DNA of 64,000 nucleotides from an uncultured Aquimarina sp. (GTDB taxonomy: Bacteria > Bacteroidota > Bacteroidia > Flavobacteriales > Flavobacteriaceae), in contig NZ_CANMQT010000012.1 of assembly GCF_947500065.1 (NCBI RefSeq), positions 62,001 to 126,000 on the forward strand, written 5' to 3'. Under the pieces are notes generated by a model. The model had not been told where the DNA came from, did no database searches, and worked only from the letters and a program-made list of their open reading frames with translations. Shown piece by piece: positions 1 to 7,705 of this stretch (positions within the stretch are counted from its first letter, which is position 1; every line of letters begins with the position of its first letter). The position numbers and the translations under genes were made by a program.

Positions 1-953
1 CCTTGAAACATAAAAAACATATCGTTCTGCCAGAAGGTTCTGACGAGAGAATTCTAAGAGCAACATTTAGGCTACAAGCATCAAACGTGGTAGACATTAC
101 ATTAATAGGAGATGAAAAGAAAATTAAAAGTAAGGCTACTAAACTGGATATCCCTATAGATTTTAGTAAAGTAAATGTCGTTTCGCCAATACACTCTCCA
201 TACTTTGATGAGTATGTAGAGACATTTTATGAATTGCGAAAACATAAGAATGTGAATATGGATATGGCCAAAGATATGATGGCAGATGTTTCTTATTTTG
301 GTACCATGATGATTTATAAAGGACACGCTGACGGAATGGTTTCTGGAGCAGTACATACTACGCAACATACAATCAGACCGGCATTACAGTTTATTAAAAC
401 CAAACCAGGTGTAAAAGTTGTGTCTTCCGTGTTTTTTATGTGTTTAGATGATCGGGTTTCTGTGTTTGGAGATTGCGCAATTAATCCGAACCCTAACGCA
501 GAGCAATTAGCAGAAATTGCAATTTCATCAGCGCAATCAGCCGCTGCATTTGGTATTGAACCAAAAGTGGCAATGTTGTCCTATTCTTCTGGTACATCAG
601 GAAAAGGAGAGGACGTAGAAACAGTAAGAGAAGCTACAAAAATTGTAAAAGAAAAACACCCAGAACTTAAAATAGAAGGCCCAATACAATATGATGCTGC
701 CGTAGATATGAGAGTAGGACAAAGTAAACTTCCCAACTCCGAAGTTGCAGGACAAGCGAGTGTCTTGATATTTCCAGATTTAAATACCGGAAATAACACG
801 TATAAAGCAGTGCAACGAGAAACCGGAGCTTTGGCTATTGGACCCATGCTTCAGGGATTAAATAAACCAGTAAATGATTTAAGTAGAGGATGTACTGTGG
901 ATGATGTTTACAATACAGTAATTATAACTGCAATTCAGGCTCAAGGGCTATAA
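1..953 (+). CDS. pta: Phosphate acetyltransferase, C-terminal part (cut by window edge)
   Basis: Catalyses acetyl-CoA + phosphate to acetyl phosphate + CoA in the cytoplasm; with the acetate kinase just downstream it forms the overflow acetate pathway. The visible ~316 residues are the complete PTA_PTB catalytic domain, beginning IVLPEGSDERILRA and containing the S-S-G-T-S-G-K-G loop and the IFPDLNTGN motif. The frame is open to base 1 and the first possible codon is an internal-looking TTG, so this is most likely the last half of a long (~700 aa) Pta with an N-terminal DRTGG region outside the window. The gap to ackA is only 20 bp, so they are probably one transcript. A short stand-alone Pta starting at TTG is the less likely alternative. 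Confidence 0.93.
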   Translation, partial: LKHKKHIVLPEGSDERILRATFRLQASNVVDITLIGDEKKIKSKATKLDIPIDFSKVNVVSPIHSPYFDEYVETFYELRKHKNVNMDMAKDMMADVSYFGTMMIYKGHADGMVSGAVHTTQHTIRPALQFIKTKPGVKVVSSVFFMCLDDRVSVFGDCAINPNPNAEQLAEIAISSAQSAAAFGIEPKVAMLSYSSGTSGKGEDVETVREATKIVKEKHPELKIEGPIQYDAAVDMRVGQSKLPNSEVAGQASVLIFPDLNTGNNTYKAVQRETGALAIGPMLQGLNKPVNDLSRGCTVDDVYNTVIITAIQAQGL

Positions 954-973
954 AAAAATAGGAAAATTATACT

Positions 974-2158
974 ATGCAAGTACTTGTATTAAATTCGGGA
1001 AGTTCATCCATTAAATTCCAATTATTCAATATGCCTTCAGCCCAAGTTCTCTGCTCGGGATTGGTAGAACGTATTGGATTAGAGGATGCTAAGATCAATT
1101 ATAAAACAGATACTCAGAATATTGAAAAAGAAGTTCATATTCTAGATCATAAAACCGGTTTGCAATTGATAGCTTCATATTTGTTAGATGCTACTATAGG
1201 AGTGATTGCATCCGCTTCAGAAATTGAAGTAGTTGGACATAGAGTAGTTCATGGAGGAAGTACCTTTGCTAAAACAGTAGAGATTAATAATGAGGTAAAA
1301 CAAAAAATAGAAAAACTTTCTGCATTGGCGCCACTTCATAATCCAGCTAATTTACAGGGAATTTTGGTTTCAGAGGAAATTTTTACACAAGCAAAACAAG
1401 TAGCAGTATTTGATACAGCCTTTCATCAAACCATGCCGATTGAAGCATACAAGTATGCAATTCCTAATTCTTTTTTAGAAGCGCATGATATAAGAGTATA
1501 TGGTTTTCACGGAACCAGTCATAAATATGTATCAGAAAAGGCAATTGAATTTTTAGGAAAGCAAAACACAAAAATTATTACAATTCATTTAGGGAATGGG
1601 TGCAGTATGACCGCTATTAAAGATGGTAAAAGTATAGATCATACGTTGGGGTTTGCACCAATGAATGGATTAATCATGGGGACTAGATCTGGAGATATTG
1701 ATCCAGCTGTGATTTTTTATATGGTACAATCGCTAGGATATTCTTTGGACGAGGTGAACTCATTACTTCAGAAAGAAAGCGGTATGTTAGGACTTACAGA
1801 ATATAGTGATTTACGCGATATTGAATCGGAAGCAGAAAAGGGAAATATCGATTGTCAGCAAGCATTAGAAATGAATGCATATCGCATAAAGAAGTTTATA
1901 GGTTCCTATACGGCAATTATGAATGGAGTAGACGCAATTGTATTTACCGCTGGAATTGGAGAGAATTCTGATGTTATGAGAAAGTTAGTTTGTACCGAGT
2001 TAGAGTATTTGGGTATTGATCTAAATGAAGAAAAAAATAAGATCAGGTCTAAAGAGATTAGAGACATAAGTAGTACATCATCTAAGGTGAAAATACTTGT
2101 AATTCCTACAAATGAAGAATTGGAGATAGCCAAGCAATCTATGAGATTGTTAGACTAG
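974..2158 (+). CDS. ackA: Acetate kinase
   Basis: Transfers phosphate between acetyl phosphate and ADP, giving ATP and acetate. The 394-aa length is standard. Family landmarks are present: N-terminal VLVLNSGSSSIKF (phosphate-binding N and S), the HRVVHGG segment with the catalytic-region Arg, the DTAFHQTMP segment, YGFHGTSHKYVS, the nucleotide-binding TIHLGNG and the later FTAGIGENS loop. It starts with ATG 20 bp after pta and is transcribed with it. No strong terminator was seen directly after the stop; an AT-rich 250-bp gap follows. Confidence 0.97.
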   Translation: MQVLVLNSGSSSIKFQLFNMPSAQVLCSGLVERIGLEDAKINYKTDTQNIEKEVHILDHKTGLQLIASYLLDATIGVIASASEIEVVGHRVVHGGSTFAKTVEINNEVKQKIEKLSALAPLHNPANLQGILVSEEIFTQAKQVAVFDTAFHQTMPIEAYKYAIPNSFLEAHDIRVYGFHGTSHKYVSEKAIEFLGKQNTKIITIHLGNGCSMTAIKDGKSIDHTLGFAPMNGLIMGTRSGDIDPAVIFYMVQSLGYSLDEVNSLLQKESGMLGLTEYSDLRDIESEAEKGNIDCQQALEMNAYRIKKFIGSYTAIMNGVDAIVFTAGIGENSDVMRKLVCTELEYLGIDLNEEKNKIRSKEIRDISSTSSKVKILVIPTNEELEIAKQSMRLLD

Positions 2159-2406
2159 TGTTTTGTTGATATTTATGCATACGTAAATTACGTAAAAACC
2201 TTACTGCATTGTGTTTTGTGATTTTTTATCGGGGAAATTTTAACATATAAAGTTTTTTTTAATGTTAAAATATACATATTTTTATTTCCCATTAGTCAGA
2301 TAAAACTTACTTACTTAACGTTTACTTCCTACATTTTTGCGCTGTTTTTTAACTTTTTCTTTGAGGCTATTCTACAAGGAAAATAATAAACCTAAATCTA
2401 TTTATT

Positions 2407-3270
2407 ATGATTACAAACAACAATTTGAAAAGTGGTATTATTACATTATTGCTTATGGTATTTGGCTTCTCTACACAAGCACAACAAAACATTAAATTTG
2501 GAAATGTTTCTTTCAATAATGCTATTAACGTTGCGGGAAAACAAAGAATGCTTTCGCAAAAAATGTCCAAAGCATATCTATATCTGGTTTCAAATCCAAA
2601 TGATATGAAGGCAAAAAAGGATTTGTTGACATCTAAAATTTTATTTGAGAGACAAAATGCTTTTTTATTACAAAACTCTAGAAACAAATTAACTTCTTCT
2701 AATATACAGAAGGTAAATGAGTTATTTTCCGATTTTAAAAAAATTTTAGAAACTACTCCAGGTTATGAAAATGCCAAGAAGATTACTGATCTCAATACTG
2801 ATTTACTAGTGGCTGCTAATCGGACCGTAGTTTCTATTATAAACAATTCTAAGTTAATTACTAGTGCAACGGATGCTGAAGTTTTAGGCGATAATGTAAG
2901 TGCAGAAGATCGATTTGAGCTTCAAAATGTAATTAATGTATCGGGGAGACAAAGAATGTTGTCGCAAAGATTAGCATTATACTATTATGCTAATACAATA
3001 GCAGTAAATGATAAAGATATTACAAGAATATTGAGTAATACATTTAATGAATTAGAAGGAGCACTGACTAAACTTATGATATGTCAGTTTAATAATCCAG
3101 CGATAGATGAAAAAATTGGATTAGCACTTACTAAATGGGAGAATGTTAAAACCCAAAGAGAAAAATTAATGAATAAAACACTAAAGAAAGAAGAGGTTTA
3201 TAAATTAAGTGATGAACTAACTATAGTGTTTAATGATATTACTAATCTTTATGAAAAAATAGATCTGTAA
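2407..3270 (+). CDS. Secreted protein with two PilJ-type (type IV pili methyl-accepting N-terminal) domains
   Basis: A 287-aa protein with an N-terminal signal peptide ending around FSTQAQQ. Two copies of the PilJ/NarX-like helical sensor motif are visible: INVAGKQRMLSQKMSKAY at about residues 40-57 and INVSGRQRMLSQRLALYY at about 176-193, each followed by ~100 helical residues. These modules usually form the periplasmic part of chemoreceptors or histidine kinases, but no transmembrane anchor, HAMP or signalling domain follows here, so this is a free periplasmic or secreted protein. Function is unknown; a soluble ligand-binding or scaffolding role is inference. The gene stands alone between ackA and the opposing peptide cluster. 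Confidence 0.8.
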   Translation: MITNNNLKSGIITLLLMVFGFSTQAQQNIKFGNVSFNNAINVAGKQRMLSQKMSKAYLYLVSNPNDMKAKKDLLTSKILFERQNAFLLQNSRNKLTSSNIQKVNELFSDFKKILETTPGYENAKKITDLNTDLLVAANRTVVSIINNSKLITSATDAEVLGDNVSAEDRFELQNVINVSGRQRMLSQRLALYYYANTIAVNDKDITRILSNTFNELEGALTKLMICQFNNPAIDEKIGLALTKWENVKTQREKLMNKTLKKEEVYKLSDELTIVFNDITNLYEKIDL

Positions 3271-3440
3271 TTCTTTTTACAGAAATCCAAAACCTATTGT
3301 ATCAGGAAGTACAGAAGTAAGGTGTCTAGGATACCGTTTTTTAGACGCCTTATGTACTTTGTAAAGTAAACTTATACTAGGGTAAGGTTATTTTTTGATC
3401 TGTTTTTTTACGTAGAGAATTAAAAAGTTTAATTAAAAGC

Positions 3441-3474
3441 AAAAAAGGCAAACTTTTATAAGTTTGCCTTTTTT
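3441..3474. terminator. Perfect bidirectional hairpin terminator
   Basis: AAAAAAGGCAAACTT (3441-3455) and its exact reverse complement (3460-3474) enclose a 4-nt loop. The A/T-rich ends give a U-tract on either strand, so it can end both the PilJ-protein transcript (+) and the last Cys-rich peptide transcript (-). Confidence 0.85.
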
Positions 3475-3497
3475 ATTCTGAATGTTACTAATTATTA

Positions 3498-3686
3498 TTA
3501 ATAAAGCATGCATCCTCCCCATCCCCAAGGATCACATCGTCCTGGCTCGCAGAAACTGCCTCCTGGATAACTAATACGACACCTGTTATTACCGCAACAA
3601 GTGATACTTGTCATCGCACCTTTTATTGATCTTTGTTCTCCTTTGCTTAATTCTTGTACTCCTTTTAATTCTAAGATTTTTTTCAT
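3498..3686 (-). CDS. Cys-rich peptide 1 with double-glycine-like leader
   Basis: A 62-aa precursor. Residues 1-24 form a leader of the bacteriocin-signal type (MKKILELKGVQELSKGEQ, then RSIKGA), with the usual hydrophobic positions and a KG|A site in place of GG. The core has six Cys in the order CC-x4-C-x8-C-x3-C-x7-C and ends CMLY. It is paralogous to the next two genes, and the five-residue SFCEP block is shared by all three. No peptidase-containing ABC exporter or modification enzyme lies nearby, so secretion would use a system encoded elsewhere. Bacteriocin, signalling or structural roles cannot be separated from sequence. Confidence 0.75.
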   Translation of the reverse strand: MKKILELKGVQELSKGEQRSIKGAMTSITCCGNNRCRISYPGGSFCEPGRCDPWGWGGCMLY

Positions 3687-3732
3687 TGTGTAAAATATTT
3701 AAGTTAATGTAGATGTTACTTTTTATAATAAT

Positions 3733-3759
3733 AAAGACAGACTAGTTAGGATTGCCTTT
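3733..3759 (-). terminator. Hairpin between peptide genes 2 and 1
   Basis: AAAGACA (3733-3739) can pair with TGCCTTT (3753-3759) with one wobble pair. The sequence is a diverged copy of the hairpin between genes 3 and 2, so it was duplicated together with the gene. It is a weaker terminator candidate than its sister. Confidence 0.45.
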
Positions 3760-3782
3760 ATCGGTTTTAAATTTTTACTATA

Positions 3783-3971
3783 CTAATAAAAGATACATCT
3801 TCCCCAGCCATCACAATATCCTGGTTCGCAGAAGCTTTGATTTCCAAAACTTATAAGGCAACCTCTTCCACTTGGACAGCACGTAGCACGTCCTTGCCAA
3901 GCTCCTTTAATTGATTTTTGTTCTCCTTTACTTAATTTCTGGATTCCTTTTAATTCTAAGATTTTTTTCAT
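3783..3971 (-). CDS. Cys-rich peptide 2 with double-glycine-like leader
   Basis: A 62-aa paralogue of its neighbours: near-identical leader (MKKILELKGIQKLSKGEQ, then KSIKGA) and a six-Cys core, CC-x5-C-x8-C-x3-C-x4-C, ending CIFY. The spacing between the last two Cys is shorter than in copies 1 and 3, so the core varies while the leader is held. About 20 bp upstream of the start, including TTTTACACAATG at the ATG, are nearly identical in all three genes, so each unit has copied its own 5' leader. Confidence 0.75.
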   Translation of the reverse strand: MKKILELKGIQKLSKGEQKSIKGAWQGRATCCPSGRGCLISFGNQSFCEPGYCDGWGRCIFY

Positions 3972-4018
3972 TGTGTAAAATATTTGAGTTAATATGGATG
4001 TTATTTATTGAATTGAAA

Positions 4019-4045
4019 AAAGGCAGACTAATTAGGAATGCCTTT
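4019..4045 (-). terminator. Hairpin between peptide genes 3 and 2
   Basis: AAAGGCA (4019-4025) and TGCCTTT (4039-4045) form a stem. On the minus strand it is followed by a run of six T, a good Rho-independent signal. This makes peptide gene 3 look like its own transcription unit, although read-through would let the upstream promoter serve all three. Confidence 0.6.
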
Positions 4046-4067
4046 GTCTATTTTTAAACCATTATTT

Positions 4068-4262
4068 TTAATAGAGAATGCATCTATTTCCCCATCCATA
4101 TGGATCACAGTATCCAGGTTCGCAGAAACTTCCTCCAGGGAAGCTGATCTGACAGCCTCTGCCAGAACTACAGCATGATACATTTCCCCAAGCACCTTTA
4201 ATAGATCTTTGTTGGTCTTTGCTTAATTTTTGGATTCCTTGTAAATCTAAGATTTTCTTCAT
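4068..4262 (-). CDS. Cys-rich peptide 3 with double-glycine-like leader
   Basis: A 64-aa precursor, first in transcription order of the triplet. The leader is MKKILDLQGIQKLSKDQQ then RSIKGA, slightly more diverged from the other two. The core has six Cys (CC-x5-C-x8-C-x3-C-x8-C) and ends CILY. The core is rich in Gly and aromatic residues and lacks the Ser/Thr density expected of a lanthipeptide; disulfides are the simplest reading. The start is chosen at the ATG shared by all three copies. Confidence 0.75.
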   Translation of the reverse strand: MKKILDLQGIQKLSKDQQRSIKGAWGNVSCCSSGRGCQISFPGGSFCEPGYCDPYGWGNRCILY

Positions 4263-4657
4263 TGTGTAAAATATTTAAGTTAGTTCTTTAAAAGTAAGTG
4301 AAAATTCCCTAATTGTATTACGTGGAATGCGTTAAATAAAGGTGGTTTTTTTACAGGAATATTGCTGGTTTAATTGATGTTAAAGTAGTTATGAATAACT
4401 TTTAAATTCTTACTATTGAATCTTATGTATCAATATTGAAGTATAATTCCTATAGTGCCTTGTAAGAAACAACTTATTAACAAAGCTTATTTTTTGTAAG
4501 TTGCTGATTTTTAGCGCTTTGCTGTTGAGTAGAGGGCTAATAGATACATTGTCAACATATTGGGTAACGATTTAGTAACATGTGTCTATAGTTAGTTTAA
4601 CAAAATAGTTTTAGCTTCGAGAGCGTTAAAATTTACTAAACTAACTCACAACACACA
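4263..4657. other. 395-bp divergent intergenic region
   Basis: AT-rich spacer between the start of Cys-rich peptide 3 (-) and the endonuclease gene (+). Promoters for both must lie here. I see no clean TTG-N17-23-TAnnTTTG pair, no coding frame and no strong hairpin. Confidence 0.5.
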
Positions 4658-6583
4658 ATGAAAAAGTTATTACTAATACTAGTGATGGGGTATTCCTTTA
4701 CTAGTTTTGGTCAGGTACCATCTTATTATAATGATGTCAATCTTTCTTTATCTGGTCAATCCCTAAAAAATGAACTAACGACTAAAGTTACTAATACACA
4801 AACAAATACATTATCGTATACTCCTGGTGTTTGGGATGCACTAAAACAAACGGATCTTGATCCTACGAATCCTTCTAAAGTTGTTCTTATATATGGATTT
4901 AATGATACAGATGGGAATTCTACAACGGATAGAACAAGAGGAATAAATAATAATGGTGGAGGCTCTACAGATTGGAATCGAGAACATACATATCCAAAAT
5001 CTTTAGCGAACCCTAATTTGGGAACTACAGGAGCGGGAGCAGATGCACACAACCTAAGACCTGCAGATGTGCAGAGAAACTCTAGTCGCGGGAGTCGGAA
5101 ATTTGCTGATGGTTCTGGTAATTCTGGAACGACATCACAAGGACATTGGTATCCTGGCGACGAGTTTAAAGGGGATGTTGCACGGATGATGATGTTTATG
5201 TATATCAGATATGGTAACCGTTGCTTACCGTCTAATGTAGGAGTAGGAACAGCAGTATCTGGTGATACTAATATGATCCAGTTGTTTTTGGAATGGAATG
5301 CGGAAGATCCGGTTTCTCCATTAGAACTACAGCGAAATCCAGTTATCGAAAATTTACAGGGAAATAGAAATCCATTTATAGATAATCCTGCTTTTGCAAC
5401 ACAAATTTGGGGAGGACCACAAGCTGAAGATCGTTTCGGGAACACTGGAGGTGGAGGAAATACACTATGTAGTTCAACTATTACTTCTTTTCCTTACAGT
5501 GAAAGTTTTGAAAATACTTTTGGAGCCTGGAATCAAGCTACATCTGGAGATGACTTTAATTGGGCAACTCGTTCTGGCAGTACGCCATCTTCTAATACTG
5601 GTCCAAGTTCAGCTAATGCAGGTTCTTATTATATCTATATGGAATCTTCTAGCCCTAATTATTCTGCTAAAAGAGCAATATTATATTCACCTTGTTATGA
5701 TATTACGAATGCGAGTCAAGCTTCCTTTTCATTTAAGTATCATATGTATGGTACTTCTGCAATGGGAAGTCTTGCTTTAGAGGCAAGCCTAGATGGAACC
5801 AACTGGACATCTATCTGGAATAAATCTGGAAATCAAGGAAACTCATGGCAGACAGCTTCAGTTAACTTAGTTAGTTATATAGGTGAAAAAGTACAACTAC
5901 GTTTTAACGGAGTAACAGGAACCACGTGGCAAGGAGATATGGCTGTTGATGCAGTTAACTTTTCTACTTCTGGTACAGGTGGCGGTGGATCTACTACTAG
6001 TGATGTTACTCTAAGAATCACTTTTGATAACTATCCGGAAGAAACCAGTTGGGAAATAAGAAATGATAATAATCAGATTGTATTTTCTGGAGGAACTTAT
6101 GGAGCTCAAGCCGATGGTTCTACCATTAACTTATCGAGAACGTTGGATTCTGGTTGCTATACATTGGTAGTAAAGGATGCATATGGAGATGGTATTTGCT
6201 GCAGCTATGGCAACGGTTCATATGAGTTAACAGATGCTAATGGTGGAGCACTTGCATCTGGAGGTTCTTTTGGATCTCAGGAAAGTAAAGATTTTTGTGT
6301 AGGCGGTGCCTCCAGGAATTTTTCAGATGATATTGTAAAGGAGGATATTCCTAATCCATTTAATTTTAGTTTGTACCCAAATCCAGTTATAGGAGAGGTA
6401 GTCATACAATTAGAAAATTCTGTAGAAGTGGACTACAAAATCATAAATAATATTGGTCAGGTTATAAAAACAGGAAAAGTTATAAAAGAACCGATTCAGC
6501 TTCATGGATTACCATCCGGAATGTATTTTATCTCTATTAATGACGGAAAACGAACAGTTACCAAAAAGTTTACAAAAAAATAA
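4658..6583 (+). CDS. Secreted endonuclease I family nuclease with T9SS type-A sorting domain
   Basis: A 641-aa extracellular DNase-like protein. Residues 1-19 are a signal peptide. Residues ~25-260 are an endonuclease I (NucM/EndA-type) domain with NREHTYPKS (107-115; the His is the likely general base) and DAHNLRPAD (129-137). A Gly/Ser linker leads to a jelly-roll MAM/cleaved-adhesin-like domain (~275-435), then a second beta module with Gly-rich repeats (~445-550). The last ~75 residues (LYPNPVIGEVVIQ...GMYFISI...KKFTKK) are a type-A C-terminal signal for type IX secretion. The likely role is degrading extracellular DNA for nutrients or biofilm. It is monocistronic with its own terminator. 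Confidence 0.92.
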   Translation: MKKLLLILVMGYSFTSFGQVPSYYNDVNLSLSGQSLKNELTTKVTNTQTNTLSYTPGVWDALKQTDLDPTNPSKVVLIYGFNDTDGNSTTDRTRGINNNGGGSTDWNREHTYPKSLANPNLGTTGAGADAHNLRPADVQRNSSRGSRKFADGSGNSGTTSQGHWYPGDEFKGDVARMMMFMYIRYGNRCLPSNVGVGTAVSGDTNMIQLFLEWNAEDPVSPLELQRNPVIENLQGNRNPFIDNPAFATQIWGGPQAEDRFGNTGGGGNTLCSSTITSFPYSESFENTFGAWNQATSGDDFNWATRSGSTPSSNTGPSSANAGSYYIYMESSSPNYSAKRAILYSPCYDITNASQASFSFKYHMYGTSAMGSLALEASLDGTNWTSIWNKSGNQGNSWQTASVNLVSYIGEKVQLRFNGVTGTTWQGDMAVDAVNFSTSGTGGGGSTTSDVTLRITFDNYPEETSWEIRNDNNQIVFSGGTYGAQADGSTINLSRTLDSGCYTLVVKDAYGDGICCSYGNGSYELTDANGGALASGGSFGSQESKDFCVGGASRNFSDDIVKEDIPNPFNFSLYPNPVIGEVVIQLENSVEVDYKIINNIGQVIKTGKVIKEPIQLHGLPSGMYFISINDGKRTVTKKFTKK

Positions 6584-6605
6584 TTTTAAAAGTATATAGT
6601 TTTAT

Positions 6606-6636
6606 AAACCCTGTTTTTTTTAGAACAGGGTTTTTT
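6606..6636 (+). terminator. Rho-independent terminator of the endonuclease gene
   Basis: AAACCCTGTT (6606-6615) pairs with AACAGGGTTT (6624-6633), followed by a T-run. It begins 23 bp after the stop codon. Confidence 0.85.
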
Positions 6637-7705
6637 GTTTCAGAAATTTTTTAAAAAATCAGAAAGAGATTTTATAGATATTAGCGACCTAATTGATAGG
6701 TATATCAACAACTTATAAAGTCTTCGTCTCTGGTTAAAAATTCTTGAATTTTCTGGATATAGGTTTTTAATATTTTCGATAAAATTTAAAAATTTGCATC
6801 TATGAAACAAATTGTTTTAGTATTAATCGTAAGCACTAGGTAATTTAGAAACAGGTACCTATATTTTTTCATTTCCATTTAAAAATACTGCCATATTAAA
6901 ACAAATCATTGTTAGGTAATTTTTGAACTATAAATTTGATAAATAGGAGCCTGTTTATTGTTGTTTTTTATGTAAGAAATAGGGAATTTTCCAACTTTTA
7001 GGTAAATGAATTACGGTTTGTAAGTAGAATTTGAATAATTATGCTGTAAAATGATTTAGCTTTAGGGGGAAATTCCCCTTTTATTTCACGTTAAACTACT
7101 AGTATTTTACGATAAAATACACGTTTTTAGGGGTTTAAATGTTAAAATGTGATTTTTTTAACATATCAATGTAGGTGAATTCTTTTTGTGATCTATAGGT
7201 TTTACAATGCTTTGAGTTTTTTAGTGTTTTTTAAGCGTATTTTAATTATGGTTTTACCGTAATTTATTTTTTGCTTTTGTTTGTACATTGTAACTAAGAA
7301 AAATTATAAAGCGCTTTTTATTAGGTTTTTAATAATCCCAAAATAAAATTGATATGAAAAAAAAATACTATTTACTGGTTGACTTCTTATTACATTGGAA
7401 GCTAACTTTTCGCTAATTAAATGTACTCTTAAAACCAATTAATCCGGATCGAATTTTGGATTAATATGGAGACTTACCACTCAGCGATTATTTATTAATG
7501 ATTATTTCTTGCTCATATTAACTCGCATTAATATTGAGTTGAATTCTAATAAAGTTTATAAAAGAAATTCTACAGATTAATATAGATACTCGTATTCGGA
7601 TTGTGTTACTATATGCATGCCGCCTCGGAGTGGAAAATAAATCAATTATATACTATTCATTATGGTTTTATACCAAATAATGATAGCTTAAAATATATAA
7701 GAAGG
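6637..7705. other. About 1.07 kb without a clear gene
   Basis: Very AT-rich stretch before the CD-NTase gene. Only two tiny ATG frames stand out: 6802-6843 (MKQIVLVLIVSTR) and 7354-7416 (20 aa, starting MKKKYYLLVDFLL). Both look like the first residues of signal peptides cut short by stops, so they may be remnants. A GGGG/CCCC hairpin at 7064-7079 followed by T-rich sequence could be a terminator. No homology could be tested, and nothing here is firmly a gene. Confidence 0.4.

Noticed and set aside
3498..4262. Lanthipeptide, lasso-peptide or other RiPP gene cluster
   Set aside because: No modification enzyme, leader peptidase or ABC exporter gene lies within several kilobases on either side; only the precursors are present.
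4756..5445. A 229-aa minus-strand frame
   Set aside because: It lies wholly inside the well-supported endonuclease gene on the opposite strand and has no family features.
7601..7705. TTG start at 7601 for the CD-NTase gene
   Set aside because: The extra 35 residues do not resemble the family's N-terminus, whereas ATG 7706 follows GAAGG and begins with the expected MSISANFN segment.
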